From: Pseudonocardia sp. TRM90224
GTDB lineage: Bacteria; Actinomycetota; Actinomycetes; Mycobacteriales; Pseudonocardiaceae
Direction of reading: 5' to 3'
Assembly (NCBI RefSeq): GCF_021245725.1
Contig: NZ_JAJGSX010000007.1
Span: 62,001-126,000, forward strand
Length of the DNA: 64,000 nt
The position numbers and the translations under genes were made by a program. The notes beneath the pieces were generated by a model that was not told where the DNA came from, did not search any database, and saw only the letters and a program-made list of their open reading frames with translations. Below, piece after piece: positions 1 through 8,992 of this stretch (position 1 is the stretch's first letter; each line of letters opens with the position of its first letter).

Positions 1-169
1 GCTCGAGTGGGACGGGCGCTGCCTCGACGGCCTTGTCGACCGCGGGCCCGACGGCATCGATGACCGGTTTGGCCGCCTCGGCGTGGCCCTGCGGCGACCT
101 CAACGCGTTGATGCCGCCCGTGATGAAGATCGCTGCGAGCATCGGCCTGGCAACTCGTCGAAGGAGCAT
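1..169 (-). CDS. DoxX-like membrane protein, N-terminal fragment (cut by window edge)
   Basis: An open frame runs from an ATG at 169 off the left edge of the window. The 56 visible residues begin MLLRRVARPMLAAIFITGG, a basic start followed by a hydrophobic first membrane segment with a FITGG turn, then a polar Ala/Val/Glu stretch. This pattern is typical of the N-terminus of actinobacterial DoxX-family membrane proteins. The gene is divergent from the ROK kinase at 240. Family assignment rests only on this short N-terminus and the rest lies outside the window. Confidence 0.6.
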   Translation of the reverse strand, partial: MLLRRVARPMLAAIFITGGINALRSPQGHAEAAKPVIDAVGPAVDKAVEAAPVPLE

Positions 170-239
170 GCCAGACGATTCCCCGAATCCGACTTCACCA
201 AACGCTTGATCGATCAATCCGGGGTGACATCATGCGACG

Positions 240-1184
240 GTGACGACGAGCAGGCTTGCGATCGGACTCGACATCGGCGGCACGAAGATCGCGGGCGCGG
301 TCGTCGACGAGCACGGCAAGGTGCTGGCCGAGGTCGTCGAGCCGACCCCGGAGGAGTCCGACGCCGAGGCCGTCGCCGCGGTGCTCCTGCGCCTGATCGA
401 GCAGCTGCGCGCCGAGCACGACGTCATCACGATCGGGGTCGGCGCGGCCGGCATCGTCGAGTGGCCCGTCGGCAAGATGCTCTGGGCGCCGAACAACCTC
501 TACCGCGACTGGCCGGTGCGCGAGCAGCTGGAGAAGGCGACCGGGCTGCCGGTGCGGGTCGACAACGACGCCAACGTCGCCGCGCTCGCCGAGGCCCGCC
601 TCGGTGAGCCGTTCCCGAACATGGTGCTGGTGACGGTGGGCACCGGGATCGGTGGCGGCCTGGTGCTCGACGGCCGCATCTACCGCGGCCCGACCGGCCT
701 CGGCGCCGAGCTCGGCCACATCATCCTCAACCCCGACGGCCCGCGCTGCGGCTGCGGCAACCACGGCTGCTTCGAGGCGTACGCATCCGGCACGGCGCTG
801 ACCCGCATGGGCCGCGACGCCGCGGCCGACGACCCGGAGGGCCTGATCGCGCGGCTGGGGGCGGAGCAGGGCGAGGTCACCGGCCACACCGTGGTCGACG
901 CCGTCCAGCAGGGTGACGAGGTCGCGAAGGCGCTCTTCGCCCGGCTCGGACGCTGGCTCGGCGTCGGGATCGCCTCGCTCGCCAACATCTTCGAGGTCGA
1001 CGCGGTGGTGGTCGGGGGCGGGCTCGTCGAGACCGGTGAGCTGCTGCTCGCGCCCGCCCGGGCCGCGGCGCGCGAGTTCGCCTACGCCCCGACGGCACGT
1101 GGCATCACGCCGATCCACGCCGCGACGTTCGGCGGCGATGCCGGCAAGATCGGTGCGGCGCTGCTGGCGCTCGAGCACGTCTGA
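240..1184 (+). CDS. ROK-family sugar kinase (glucokinase-like)
   Basis: This 314-residue cytoplasmic ROK kinase probably phosphorylates glucose or a related hexose with ATP. The N-terminus carries the phosphate-binding motif GLDIGGTKIAGAV, the centre has VTVGTGIGGGLV, and the zinc-binding ROK signature CGCGNHGCFEAYASG follows around residue 180. Length fits actinobacterial glucokinases. The GTG start at 240 is chosen because an upstream ATG at 232 runs into a stop after three codons. The next gene (1221) follows on the same strand after 36 bp but has no obvious functional link. The exact sugar cannot be read from the sequence. Confidence 0.88.
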   Translation: MTTSRLAIGLDIGGTKIAGAVVDEHGKVLAEVVEPTPEESDAEAVAAVLLRLIEQLRAEHDVITIGVGAAGIVEWPVGKMLWAPNNLYRDWPVREQLEKATGLPVRVDNDANVAALAEARLGEPFPNMVLVTVGTGIGGGLVLDGRIYRGPTGLGAELGHIILNPDGPRCGCGNHGCFEAYASGTALTRMGRDAAADDPEGLIARLGAEQGEVTGHTVVDAVQQGDEVAKALFARLGRWLGVGIASLANIFEVDAVVVGGGLVETGELLLAPARAAAREFAYAPTARGITPIHAATFGGDAGKIGAALLALEHV

Positions 1185-1220
1185 CCGACCTGAGGGCGCG
1201 CACCGGCGTCCCTCAGTAGG

Positions 1221-2843
1221 GTGAGAGCTGTGCCACTCGTACTCGGCCCCATCCTGCGTCACGTCGGCGAAACGACCGCACAGGTGTGGGTGCAGACGGA
1301 CCGACCGTGCACGGTCGAGGTGCTCGGTTCGAGCGCCCGCACGTTCGAGGTCGCCGGCTTCCACTACGCGCTCGTGGGCGTCGAGGGCCTCGAACCCGGC
1401 ACGACCACGCCGTACACCGTCGAGCTGGACGGCGAGCAGGTTTGGCCGCTCGCGACGAACCTCTACCCGCAAAGCCTGATCCGCACCCGCGGCGCCGAGA
1501 CCGCCCACAGCAACCGGTTCATCTTCGGGTCGTGCCGCTACGGCAAGGTCGCCGACCCGAAGCTCACGGCGAAGCTCGGCATCGACGCGCTCGACGCTTA
1601 CGCCGCCCGGATGGCGCTGCGACCGCCCGAGGAGTGGCCCGACGCGCTCCTGCTGCTCGGCGACCAGGTCTACGCCGACGAGCTCACCCCGCAGCTGCGC
1701 CGGCGCATCGCGGGGCACGCCGATCGCGACCCCGACTGGCCCGACGACGAGATCGTCGGCTACGACGAGTACGTCGGGCTCTACCGCACGTCGTGGTCGG
1801 ATCCGGAGATCCGCTGGCTGCTCTCCACCGTGCCGACCGCGATGATCTTCGACGACCACGACATCCGCGACGACTGGAACACCTCGGCCGTCTGGCGCGA
1901 CAAGATGCGCGCGACGTCGTGGTGGCACGACCGCATCCGGGCCGGGCTCGCCTCGTACTGGGTCTACCAGCACATCGGCAACCTGTCGCCGGCCGACCTC
2001 GCCGCCGACGCCGACTACCGCAAGATCGTCGAGCACGACGGCGACACGTGGCCGCTGCTCGTGGAGCTCGCCGACCGCGCCGACGCCGAGACCGACGGCT
2101 CGAAGGGCGTGCGCTTCAGCTACCGGTGGGATCTCGGCGCCACCCGGTTGATCATGATCGACTCGCGGAACGGTCGGATACTCGACGACGGCGAGCACCT
2201 CATGCTCGGCGAGTCGGAGTTCACGTGGATCGAGGAGCAGGCCGCGGCCGCGGGCCAGGTGGACCACCTCGTTCTGGGCACGTCGCTGCCGTGGCTCATG
2301 CCGCACGCGATCGGCGACCTGCAGACCGTCAACGAGATCGCCGCCGCCCGCCCCGGGATCCGCGGCCGGGTGGGCGAGTGGATCCGGCAAGCCGCCGACC
2401 TGGAGCACTGGTCGGCGTTCCGGGCGTCGTTCGACCGGCTCACCGAGATGATCGGCCGCGCTGCCGACGGCGGGCCGGCGAGCGTCAGCGTGCTCTCGGG
2501 CGACGTCCACCACAGCTACGCAGCGAGGGCGGACCTGCCCGGCGATCCAAGCGCTCGCGTCCACCAGCTCACCTGCTCGCCGGTGCACAACAAACTCGAC
2601 TGGTACATAAAGCCGGGCTTCAGCGCCGCGTGGTCGCGCCCCGCCCGCGCCCTCGCCTCGATGTGGGCCACGAGCAACGGCGCGCCGCCGAAGCCGGTGT
2701 CGTGGGAACGGCTCGCCGGCCCGCTCTTCGGCAACACCATCGCCACGCTCGACATCGACGGCCGCACCGCGCGCGTGTACTTCGAACAGCCGCAGTCGGC
2801 GTCGTCACTGGCCGAATGCGCCCGACTGGAGCTGACAGCATGA
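1221..2843 (+). CDS. PhoD-like metallophosphatase
   Basis: This 540-residue protein belongs to the alkaline phosphatase D / PhoD-like phosphatase family. It has an N-terminal beta-rich domain (LVLGPILRHVGETTAQVWVQ) followed by a metallophosphatase core. Metal-ligand motifs are visible in order: FIFGSCRYGK, LLLGDQVYADE, MIFDDHDIRDDWNTS and VLSGDVHHSY. No convincing signal peptide is seen, so it is probably cytoplasmic, unlike secreted PhoD; the substrate is unknown. A GTG at 1230 is an alternative start. Its stop overlaps the ATG of the downstream acetyltransferase (ATGA at 2840-2843), implying translational coupling. Confidence 0.85.
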   Translation: MRAVPLVLGPILRHVGETTAQVWVQTDRPCTVEVLGSSARTFEVAGFHYALVGVEGLEPGTTTPYTVELDGEQVWPLATNLYPQSLIRTRGAETAHSNRFIFGSCRYGKVADPKLTAKLGIDALDAYAARMALRPPEEWPDALLLLGDQVYADELTPQLRRRIAGHADRDPDWPDDEIVGYDEYVGLYRTSWSDPEIRWLLSTVPTAMIFDDHDIRDDWNTSAVWRDKMRATSWWHDRIRAGLASYWVYQHIGNLSPADLAADADYRKIVEHDGDTWPLLVELADRADAETDGSKGVRFSYRWDLGATRLIMIDSRNGRILDDGEHLMLGESEFTWIEEQAAAAGQVDHLVLGTSLPWLMPHAIGDLQTVNEIAAARPGIRGRVGEWIRQAADLEHWSAFRASFDRLTEMIGRAADGGPASVSVLSGDVHHSYAARADLPGDPSARVHQLTCSPVHNKLDWYIKPGFSAAWSRPARALASMWATSNGAPPKPVSWERLAGPLFGNTIATLDIDGRTARVYFEQPQSASSLAECARLELTA

Positions 2844-3343
2844 GCACGCCCTTCGCGATCGCCGGCCAGACCGTCGTCCTGCGACCCACGACGGCCGCGC
2901 ACGTGCCGACGTTCCTGGAGATCCTCGACCACCCGGACATCGCCAAGTGGTGGGGCGGCTACGACCTGGAGCGGGTGCGGCGCGAGCTGCTGGGCCCGCT
3001 CGGCTACGCGATCGAGCTCGCGGGCGAGGTCGTCGGGCTGATCATCTATCGCGAGGAGCGCGACCCCGACCACCGCCACGCGGCCATGGACCTCGCGCTG
3101 CACCCCGACCAGCACAGCCAGGGCCTTGGCTGCGACGCGATGCGGGCGATGGCCAGGTTCCTGTTCGAGCGCGGCCACCACAGGGTGGTCATCGACCCCG
3201 CCGTCGACAACGAGCGGGCCATCCGCAGCTGCCGCCGGGCCGGCTTCCAGCCGGTGGGCGTCATGCGCAGCTACGAGCGCTCCGCCGACGGCGTCTGGCA
3301 CGACGCACTGCTGATGGACCTGCTCAGCGACGACGTCGTCTGA
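2840..3343 (+). CDS. GNAT-family N-acetyltransferase
   Basis: This 167-residue GNAT protein of the AAC(6')/RimJ-like type should transfer an acetyl group from acetyl-CoA to an amine. Visible elements are a starting strand VVLRPTTAAHVPTFLEIL, the acetyl-CoA-binding region HPDQHSQGLGCDAMRAM, and the C-terminal stretch VDNERAIRSCRRAGF typical of the fold. It resembles aminoglycoside 6'-acetyltransferase-like proteins, but resistance cannot be inferred from sequence alone. It starts inside the stop of the PhoD-like gene and ends 6 bp before the convergent MDMPI gene, with no hairpin between them. Confidence 0.8.
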   Translation: MSTPFAIAGQTVVLRPTTAAHVPTFLEILDHPDIAKWWGGYDLERVRRELLGPLGYAIELAGEVVGLIIYREERDPDHRHAAMDLALHPDQHSQGLGCDAMRAMARFLFERGHHRVVIDPAVDNERAIRSCRRAGFQPVGVMRSYERSADGVWHDALLMDLLSDDVV

Positions 3344-3349
3344 GGACGA

Positions 3350-4093
3350 TCAGAACGGACTGCGGTCCAGCCAGGACGTCCAGATGGTCGAGTCGCCGAA
3401 GACGGTGAGCCGGTCGTCGTCCGCGTCGATGCGGCGCATCGCGGCGAGCAGGAGATCGCTCGCGCGGCCGCGGACGGCGGCGTCGCCCTTGGCGTGGCCG
3501 GGCTCCCACTCGATGCCGTCCGCGGTGCCGCGCACCGACCACTCCCCCGCTGCACCGAGGCCGTCGTCGGTGGCGTGCAGGTGCAGCGTGACGCCGGGGT
3601 CGAGCGGCGAGCCGCCGGTGCGCGCGGCGACCAGGTCGAGCCACTCCGCGAGCCCGTCGGCGCCGAGCTCCGGCGCGAGGTCGTAGGGCACGCCGATCGC
3701 GATGGCGGCGTCGGCCCGGTGCACGGTGGCCTCGTGCAGCCTGCGGCGGATCCACCATGCGGCCGGGCGCGGCCCGACGAACGTCCAGACGGGGACGTCG
3801 GGGCCGACCTCCTCGACCGCGTCGAGGATGTGCCGGGCGCCCGCGGAGAGCCAGGCGAGCAGGCCGTCGACGTCCTCCGGCGGCTTCCCGTCGGCCACGG
3901 TGCGGGTGTCGACGGCGACCTGCGAGCGGGTGCGAATGATCGTCGCCGCCCACCGGTGCTCGCGCCCGACGTGGGTCAGCAGCTTGCGCACCGACCATCC
4001 CGGCGTAGTCGGCACCGGCGCCGCCAGGTCGGCGTGCCGGGCCAGCTCGCCCAGCAGGTCGGTCTGCTCGACCAGCGCGCCCGCGTAGTCCAC
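3350..4093 (-). CDS. MDMPI/DinB-type mycothiol-dependent enzyme family protein
   Basis: This 247-residue protein has the layout of maleylpyruvate-isomerase-family (TIGR03083-like) proteins. An N-terminal four-helix DinB-like domain contains TTPGWSVRKLLTHVGREHRW, and RRRLHEATVHRADA supplies the downstream histidine of the usual metal triad. A C-terminal MDMPI_C domain follows (TLHLHATDDGLGAAGEW). Members use mycothiol, the actinobacterial thiol, for isomerisation or transfer reactions; the substrate here is unknown. It lies alone, convergent with the acetyltransferase and followed by the Cys-rich peptide gene on the same strand upstream. Confidence 0.78.
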   Translation of the reverse strand: MDYAGALVEQTDLLGELARHADLAAPVPTTPGWSVRKLLTHVGREHRWAATIIRTRSQVAVDTRTVADGKPPEDVDGLLAWLSAGARHILDAVEEVGPDVPVWTFVGPRPAAWWIRRRLHEATVHRADAAIAIGVPYDLAPELGADGLAEWLDLVAARTGGSPLDPGVTLHLHATDDGLGAAGEWSVRGTADGIEWEPGHAKGDAAVRGRASDLLLAAMRRIDADDDRLTVFGDSTIWTSWLDRSPF

Positions 4094-4153
4094 GGAGCAA
4101 ACCCTAAGCCCGGGCGGGGACGGCCGCAGCCGGCACCCGCCCGGGCCGGATCG

Positions 4154-4342
4154 TCAGCAGCCGCAATAGCAGACGTAGTTCGGGGTCTGCCCAGGGCGGT
4201 CGCAGCACAACATGTCGCGTAGGCCACCGGGACCACAAGGACGCTTCGGGTTGCATCTGCAGATCTCCCCCACTGCCTTGGCCTGGGCCTTGGGGACGAT
4301 GATCTCGAGCATCCGGTCGCTGATCACGCGCACGGCTTTCAC
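4154..4342 (-). CDS. Small cysteine-rich protein (62 aa), unknown function
   Basis: The predicted product begins MKAVRVISDRMLEIIVPKAQ and ends in a Cys-rich tail finishing NYVCYCGC. It has eight cysteines (28, 30, 36, 46, 47, 58, 60, 62), all after a Cys-free 27-residue amphipathic N-terminus. The GTG at 4342 is chosen because a perfect GGAGG (4349-4353) lies 6 bases upstream; another GTG at 4348 is too close to it. There is no signal peptide. The leader-plus-Cys-rich-core layout recalls RiPP precursors, and a small metal-binding protein fits equally well. No modification enzyme is seen next to it. I do not recognise a named family. Confidence 0.62.
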   Translation of the reverse strand: MKAVRVISDRMLEIIVPKAQAKAVGEICRCNPKRPCGPGGLRDMLCCDRPGQTPNYVCYCGC

Positions 4343-4561
4343 AGACACCTCCAGGGGTAATGGCCCACAAGAGTGCCCATGGTGCGCCGGGTGCCGCGCC
4401 GGTGGTCGCGGATTCGGATAAGTCAGAAAGCGCTCGCGCCGCCCGTGGAACCATGCACGAGCAGCAACGATGAGCAAGATCCGTACCACGGACGGTGACA
4501 ATCTTCGGCGCGTCGCCCTCCCGGATGCATGGCTTCCGGACGGATCGGGTAGGAAACGCGC

Positions 4562-4843
4562 ATGGCGCGTGACCCTCGGGAGTGGTCGATCCCAGCACCG
4601 GTGCGGGCGCTCATGTGGTGGCCGGCAGCGTCGTTCGTGCTGGTCATCGTCGCGCCGGAGGCCGCTGTCGGCTCGATCATGCTGGCCGGGGCGGCGCTCG
4701 CGCTCTTCGGTGGGCTGCTCTCGACGCTCGCCCGACGCATCCGCCGCACCGCCACGGTCATCCCCCACGAGCTGCCCGCTACCGAAACGAGTGTCGGCGA
4801 CGTTCAGCCGGTCGACGTGCCCAGCCCCGGCAAGGTCGCCTGA
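4562..4843 (+). CDS. Small membrane protein (93 aa), unknown function
   Basis: The frame starts MARDPREWSIPAPVRALMWW and has two closely spaced hydrophobic segments (about residues 19-35 and 38-54, including FVLVIVAPEAAVGSIMLAG). These are followed by an Arg-rich stretch ARRIRRTA and a polar tail, so a hairpin membrane protein with a cytoplasmic tail is likely. A weak purine tract (TAGGAAA) precedes the ATG. It is divergent from the Cys-rich gene and 123 bp upstream of icmF. No family recognised; reality of the gene rests on codon bias and membrane pattern. Confidence 0.55.
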   Translation: MARDPREWSIPAPVRALMWWPAASFVLVIVAPEAAVGSIMLAGAALALFGGLLSTLARRIRRTATVIPHELPATETSVGDVQPVDVPSPGKVA

Positions 4844-4924
4844 CCAGCGCCTCCCTTTTCGGACGTCGGCACCATCACGTCCCGGAAGCTTGTACGTCCG
4901 ATACTAGGATGTCAAACTAAATTC

Positions 4925-4940
4925 GTCAGTGAGCGCTGAC
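4925..4940. promoter_or_regulatory. Possible operator in the icmF leader
   Basis: GTCAGTGAGCGCTGAC is an inverted repeat with 5-bp perfect arms around an AGCGCT centre, about 27 bp upstream of the icmF start. Its position between a likely promoter and the ribosome-binding site suits a repressor site, but no regulator gene is adjacent, so this is a weak call. Confidence 0.25.
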
Positions 4941-4966
4941 CCGCGCTTTCGGCGAGAGGACATCCC

Positions 4967-7900
4967 ATGGCTGACCTGCACGTACCGGAGAACCCCATCC
5001 GGTTCGTCACCGCAGCGAGCCTGTTCGACGGGCACGACGCCGCGATCAACATCATGCGACGGATCCTGCAGCGCCAGGGCGCCGAGGTGGTGCACCTCGG
5101 GCACAACCGCTCGGTCGACGAGGTGGTGGCCGCGGCCATCCAGGAGGACGTGCAAGGCGTCGCCATCAGCTCCTACCAGGGCGGCCACGTCGAGTACTTC
5201 ACCTACCTCGTCGAGCTGCTGCGCGAGCGCGGCGCCGGCCACGTCAAGGTCTACGGCGGTGGTGGCGGCGTGATCGTGCCGTCGGAGATCGAGCTGCTGC
5301 ACTCCCGCGGCGTAGCGCGGATCTTCTCCCCCGACGACGGCCAGCGGCTCGGCCTGCCCGGGATGATCAACCTGATGATCCGCGAATGCGACGTCGACCT
5401 CGCCGGCCAGCCGCCCGCGGCGTTCGACGGCCTCTTCGCGGGCGAGCACGCCACGCTGGCCCGCGCGCTGACGCTCGCCGAGGCCGGCCGCCTGCCCGAC
5501 GAGGTGCGCGAGCGGATCGCGGCCGCCGAGCGGCCCGTTCCCGTCCTGGGGATCACCGGCACCGGCGGCTCCGGCAAGTCGTCGCTCACCGACGAGCTGG
5601 TGCGCCGATTCCGGCTCGACCAGGAGGACAAGCTCCGCATCGCCGTGCTGGCCGTCGACCCGACGCGGCGCAAGGGCGGTGGCGCGCTGCTCGGTGACCG
5701 GATCCGGATGAACGCCCTGACCGGCGACCAGGTCTTCTTCCGCTCGATGGCCACCCGCGGCAACGACGGGAACCTGCCCGAGCAGCTCGGGGACGCGATC
5801 GCCGTGCTCAAGGCCGCCGCGTTCGACCTGGTGATCGTCGAGACGCCGGGCATCGGGCAGGGCGACGCCGGCATCGTCCCGTTCGTCGACCGCTCGCTCT
5901 ACGTGATGACGCCGGAGTTCGGCGCCGCGTCCCAGCTCGAGAAGATCGACATGCTGGACTTCGCGGACGTCGTCGCGATCAACAAGTTCGAGCGCCGCGG
6001 CGCGGAGGACGCCCGCCGCGATGTCGGGCGGCAGCTCGTCCGCAACCGCGACGCGTTCGGCAGCTCGTGGGAGGACATGCCGGTCTACGGCACCAGCGCC
6101 GCGACCTTCAACGACGACGGTGTGACCGCGCTCTACCAGCACCTGACCGGCCTGCTCGACGAGAACGGCCTGCATCTCGACGAGGGCCGGCTGCCCCGCA
6201 CCGACCGCAAGACGTCGTCGGAGCACGCCGCGGTGATCCCGCCGAACCGCACGCGGTACCTCTCCGACATCGCCGAGACGGTGCGGGGCTACCACGAGGC
6301 CACCGAGACGGCCGTCGCGGCCGCGCGCACCCGCCAGCACCTGCGCACCGCGCGTGAGCTGGTCGGCGAGGCCGTCGACGAGGAGCTGCGGAAGGCCGAG
6401 AAGGCGCTGCCCGCGGAAGCGGCCGAGCTGGTGGACAGCTGGCCGCGGGTCGTCGAGGACTACTCGGGCGACGAGCTGGTCGTGCGGATCCGCGACAAGG
6501 AGCTGCGCACGCAGCTGACCCGCGAGACGCTCTCCGGCAGCAAGGTCCGCAGGGTGGCGCTGCCGCGCTACACCGAGGACGCCGAGCTGCTGCGCTTCCT
6601 GCGCAGGGAGAACCTGCCCGGCCGGTTCCCGTTCACGGCCGGCGTCTTCCCGTTCAAGCGGGAGGGTGAGGACCCGGCGCGCATGTTCGCCGGCGAGGGC
6701 GACGCGTTCCGCACCAACCGGCGCTTCCAGTACCTGTCGAAGGACTCCGACGCCAAGCGCCTCTCCACGGCGTTCGACTCGGTCACCCTCTACGGACGCG
6801 ACCCGGACACCCGTCCCGACGTCTACGGCAAGGTCGGCACGTCCGGGGTCTCGATCGCGACGCTCGAAGACATGAAGGTGCTCTACGGCGGGTTCGACCT
6901 GACCTCGCCGACGACGTCGGTCTCGATGACGATCAACGGACCGGCACCGACGATCCTCGCGTTCTACCTGAACACCGCGATCGACCAGCAGCTCGAACGG
7001 TTCCGCGACGAGGAGGGCCGCGAGCCCGATGCCGCCGAGCGCGAGGAGCTCGCGGCGTTCGCGCTGGCGAACGTCCGCGGCACGGTGCAGGCCGACATCC
7101 TCAAGGAGGACCAGGGCCAGAACACCTGCATCTTCTCCACCGAGTTCAGCCTGCGGATGATGGCCGACATCCAGGAGTGGTTCATCCGGCACAAGGTGCG
7201 GAACTTCTACTCCGTCTCGATCTCCGGTTACCACATTGCGGAGGCCGGGGCGAACCCGATCTCGCAGCTCGCGTTCACGCTGGCCAACGGCTTCACGTAC
7301 GTGGAAAGCTACCTCGCGCGCGGCATGGACATCGACGACTTCGCGCCCAACCTCTCGTTCTTCTTCTCGAACGGGATGGACGCCGAGTACTCCGTGATCG
7401 GCAGGGTCGCGCGGCGGATCTGGGCGGTCGCGATGCGCGAGCGATACGGCGCCAACGAGCGCTCGCAGAAGCTCAAGTACCACGTGCAGACGTCCGGGCG
7501 CTCGCTGCACGCGCAGGAGATGAACTTCAACGACATCCGCACGACGCTGCAGGCGCTCTGCGCGCTCTACGACAACGCGAACTCGCTGCACACGAACGCG
7601 TACGACGAGGCCGTCACCACGCCGACGGAGGAGTCGGTGCGCCGCGCGATGGCGATCCAGCTGATCATCAACCGCGAGTGGGGCCTGTCGATGAACGAGA
7701 ACCCGCTGCAGGGCTCGTTCGTCATCGACGAGCTGACCGACCTCGTCGAGCAGGCCGTGCTCGCCGAGTTCGACCGCATCGCCGAGCGCGGCGGCGTGCT
7801 GGGCGCGATGGAGACCGGCTACCAGCGCGGCCGGATCCAGGACGAGTCGATGCTCTACGAGCACCGCAAGCACGACGGCTCGCTGCCGATCATCGGCGTG

Positions 7901-8176
7901 AACACGTTCACCAAGCCGGAGTCGGACGAGACGCCCAAGGAGATCGAGCTCGCGCGTGCGACGGAGCAGGAGAAGCAGAGCCAGCTCGACCGGCTCGCCG
8001 ACTTCCACACCCGGCACAAGTCGGAGGCCGAGGCCGCGATCCGCAGGCTGCAGGACGTCGCGACCGGCGAGGGCAACGTCTTCGACGAGCTGATGAGCGC
8101 GGCGCGGGTCTGTTCGCTCGGCCAGCTCACCGACGCGTTCTTCGAGGTCGGCGGGCAGTACCGGCGCAACATGTAG
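4967..8176 (+). CDS. icmF: Fused isobutyryl-CoA mutase IcmF
   Basis: This 1069-residue enzyme interconverts isobutyryl-CoA and n-butyryl-CoA using adenosylcobalamin, with a built-in G-protein chaperone. An N-terminal B12-binding domain has FDGHDAAIN with H23 as candidate axial ligand. A MeaB-like GTPase domain has P-loop GTGGSGKSS at about 198-206. A C-terminal mutase barrel runs from about 530 onward. F561 (TAGVFPF) and Q718 (GQNTCIF) sit where methylmalonyl-CoA mutase has Tyr89 and Arg207, the residue pair that marks isobutyryl-CoA rather than methylmalonyl-CoA specificity. Strong GAGAGGA ribosome-binding site. Gene stands alone; likely roles are valine/butyrate metabolism or polyketide precursor supply. 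Confidence 0.93.
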   Translation: MADLHVPENPIRFVTAASLFDGHDAAINIMRRILQRQGAEVVHLGHNRSVDEVVAAAIQEDVQGVAISSYQGGHVEYFTYLVELLRERGAGHVKVYGGGGGVIVPSEIELLHSRGVARIFSPDDGQRLGLPGMINLMIRECDVDLAGQPPAAFDGLFAGEHATLARALTLAEAGRLPDEVRERIAAAERPVPVLGITGTGGSGKSSLTDELVRRFRLDQEDKLRIAVLAVDPTRRKGGGALLGDRIRMNALTGDQVFFRSMATRGNDGNLPEQLGDAIAVLKAAAFDLVIVETPGIGQGDAGIVPFVDRSLYVMTPEFGAASQLEKIDMLDFADVVAINKFERRGAEDARRDVGRQLVRNRDAFGSSWEDMPVYGTSAATFNDDGVTALYQHLTGLLDENGLHLDEGRLPRTDRKTSSEHAAVIPPNRTRYLSDIAETVRGYHEATETAVAAARTRQHLRTARELVGEAVDEELRKAEKALPAEAAELVDSWPRVVEDYSGDELVVRIRDKELRTQLTRETLSGSKVRRVALPRYTEDAELLRFLRRENLPGRFPFTAGVFPFKREGEDPARMFAGEGDAFRTNRRFQYLSKDSDAKRLSTAFDSVTLYGRDPDTRPDVYGKVGTSGVSIATLEDMKVLYGGFDLTSPTTSVSMTINGPAPTILAFYLNTAIDQQLERFRDEEGREPDAAEREELAAFALANVRGTVQADILKEDQGQNTCIFSTEFSLRMMADIQEWFIRHKVRNFYSVSISGYHIAEAGANPISQLAFTLANGFTYVESYLARGMDIDDFAPNLSFFFSNGMDAEYSVIGRVARRIWAVAMRERYGANERSQKLKYHVQTSGRSLHAQEMNFNDIRTTLQALCALYDNANSLHTNAYDEAVTTPTEESVRRAMAIQLIINREWGLSMNENPLQGSFVIDELTDLVEQAVLAEFDRIAERGGVLGAMETGYQRGRIQDESMLYEHRKHDGSLPIIGVNTFTKPESDETPKEIELARATEQEKQSQLDRLADFHTRHKSEAEAAIRRLQDVATGEGNVFDELMSAARVCSLGQLTDAFFEVGGQYRRNM

Positions 8177-8178
8177 CG

Positions 8179-8250
8179 CAACTTCCCCACCGTTTTGCCA
8201 ACTTGCACGCCTTCCAGGGTGTGCAGGTTGGCAAAACGGTGGGGAACTTT
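8179..8250. repeat. Family 1 palindromic element, copy A
   Basis: Arms of 29 nt (8180-8208 and 8221-8249) pair at about 27 positions around a 12-nt loop. The outer arm is CCCCACCGTTTTG and the inner arm reads CCAACTTGCAC. It fills nearly the whole gap between the convergent icmF and DUF4328 genes. Related copies lie at 12677, 36757, 47463 and 47554. No T-run follows the stem, so if it terminates transcription it is not a classical U-tract terminator. Confidence 0.9.
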
Positions 8251-8252
8251 CG

Positions 8253-8933
8253 TCAGCGCGACTGCCAGCGGGTGATCTGCGTGATGACGGCTACGGCGAG
8301 CGCGGCGGAGATGACCGTCAGGACGCCTTGGACTGTCGCCAGCACCGCCGACGTGTAGTAGCCGTCGGTGGCGACGCTCCTGACCATCCCGGCGATCGGC
8401 CACAGCAACCACGTCCCGACCGAGACGAACCACCACAGGCCGACCAGCCCGCCGCCGCGCTGCTCGGCGGACGGCGCGCTCGCGCGCCAGACGTCCAGCA
8501 CGACGATCACCGGCAGCACCAGGTTCGCGAACGGCACGAACCACGAACCGGCCGCCCAGCCCTTCGCCAGCCGCATCGGGGCCGCCGGTGAGATGCGCTC
8601 GGCGTTCTCGCGCGCCCTGCTGAGCCAGACGATGAACACGATCGCCGCCACGAAGCAGACCAGCACGGTGATGCCCTGGTTGATCATGCTCTGCTTGATC
8701 GCGCCGACGCCCGTCGCATACCCGGCGATCAGGCCGCCCGATCCCGATTGCACCCGGACGAGGGTGGCGTAGGCGGTCCAGCCCGCGATGTGGTTCGTGA
8801 TCGCCCACGCGATGGCACCGATGCCGATCAGGACCGACGAGGCGACGGCGAGCCCGCCGAGCGGGTGGAGCGCGGCCGGCGGCGCGCCGCCGTACGGGTT
8901 CATGGCCGGCGGGGGTGAGGCGTGCGGGTGCAT
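8253..8933 (-). CDS. DUF4328-like membrane protein
   Basis: The 226-residue product has a Pro/Ala-rich N-terminus followed by about four to five hydrophobic segments. The central stretch AERISPAAPMRLAKGWAAGS and the following GSWFVPFANLVLPVIVVLD match the RLSPGWAIGGWFVPFAN-type signature of DUF4328 membrane proteins common in actinobacteria. Function is unknown. An ATG at 8903 is an alternative start. Its stop codon abuts a family 1 palindrome shared with icmF. Confidence 0.75.
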   Translation of the reverse strand: MHPHASPPPAMNPYGGAPPAALHPLGGLAVASSVLIGIGAIAWAITNHIAGWTAYATLVRVQSGSGGLIAGYATGVGAIKQSMINQGITVLVCFVAAIVFIVWLSRARENAERISPAAPMRLAKGWAAGSWFVPFANLVLPVIVVLDVWRASAPSAEQRGGGLVGLWWFVSVGTWLLWPIAGMVRSVATDGYYTSAVLATVQGVLTVISAALAVAVITQITRWQSR

Positions 8934-8992
8934 GCGCCGATCATCCGGCCCATCGCCGGTTCGGTGAAGGCAACTGAACAGGCAAAACGCGA

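Noticed and set aside
195..2588. 797-residue open frame on the minus strand
   Set aside because: Antisense to the ROK kinase and PhoD-like genes, Arg/Val/Glu-rich composition with no domain; a high-GC shadow frame.
4904..8017. 1037-residue open frame opposite icmF
   Set aside because: Fully antisense to an intact, well-recognised gene; composition is typical of complement-frame noise in high-GC DNA.
8179..8250. Classical Rho-independent terminator
   Set aside because: The stem is suitable but there is no T-run on either strand, and the sequence is conserved among copies beyond what a terminator needs. Called a repeat with possible terminator function instead.
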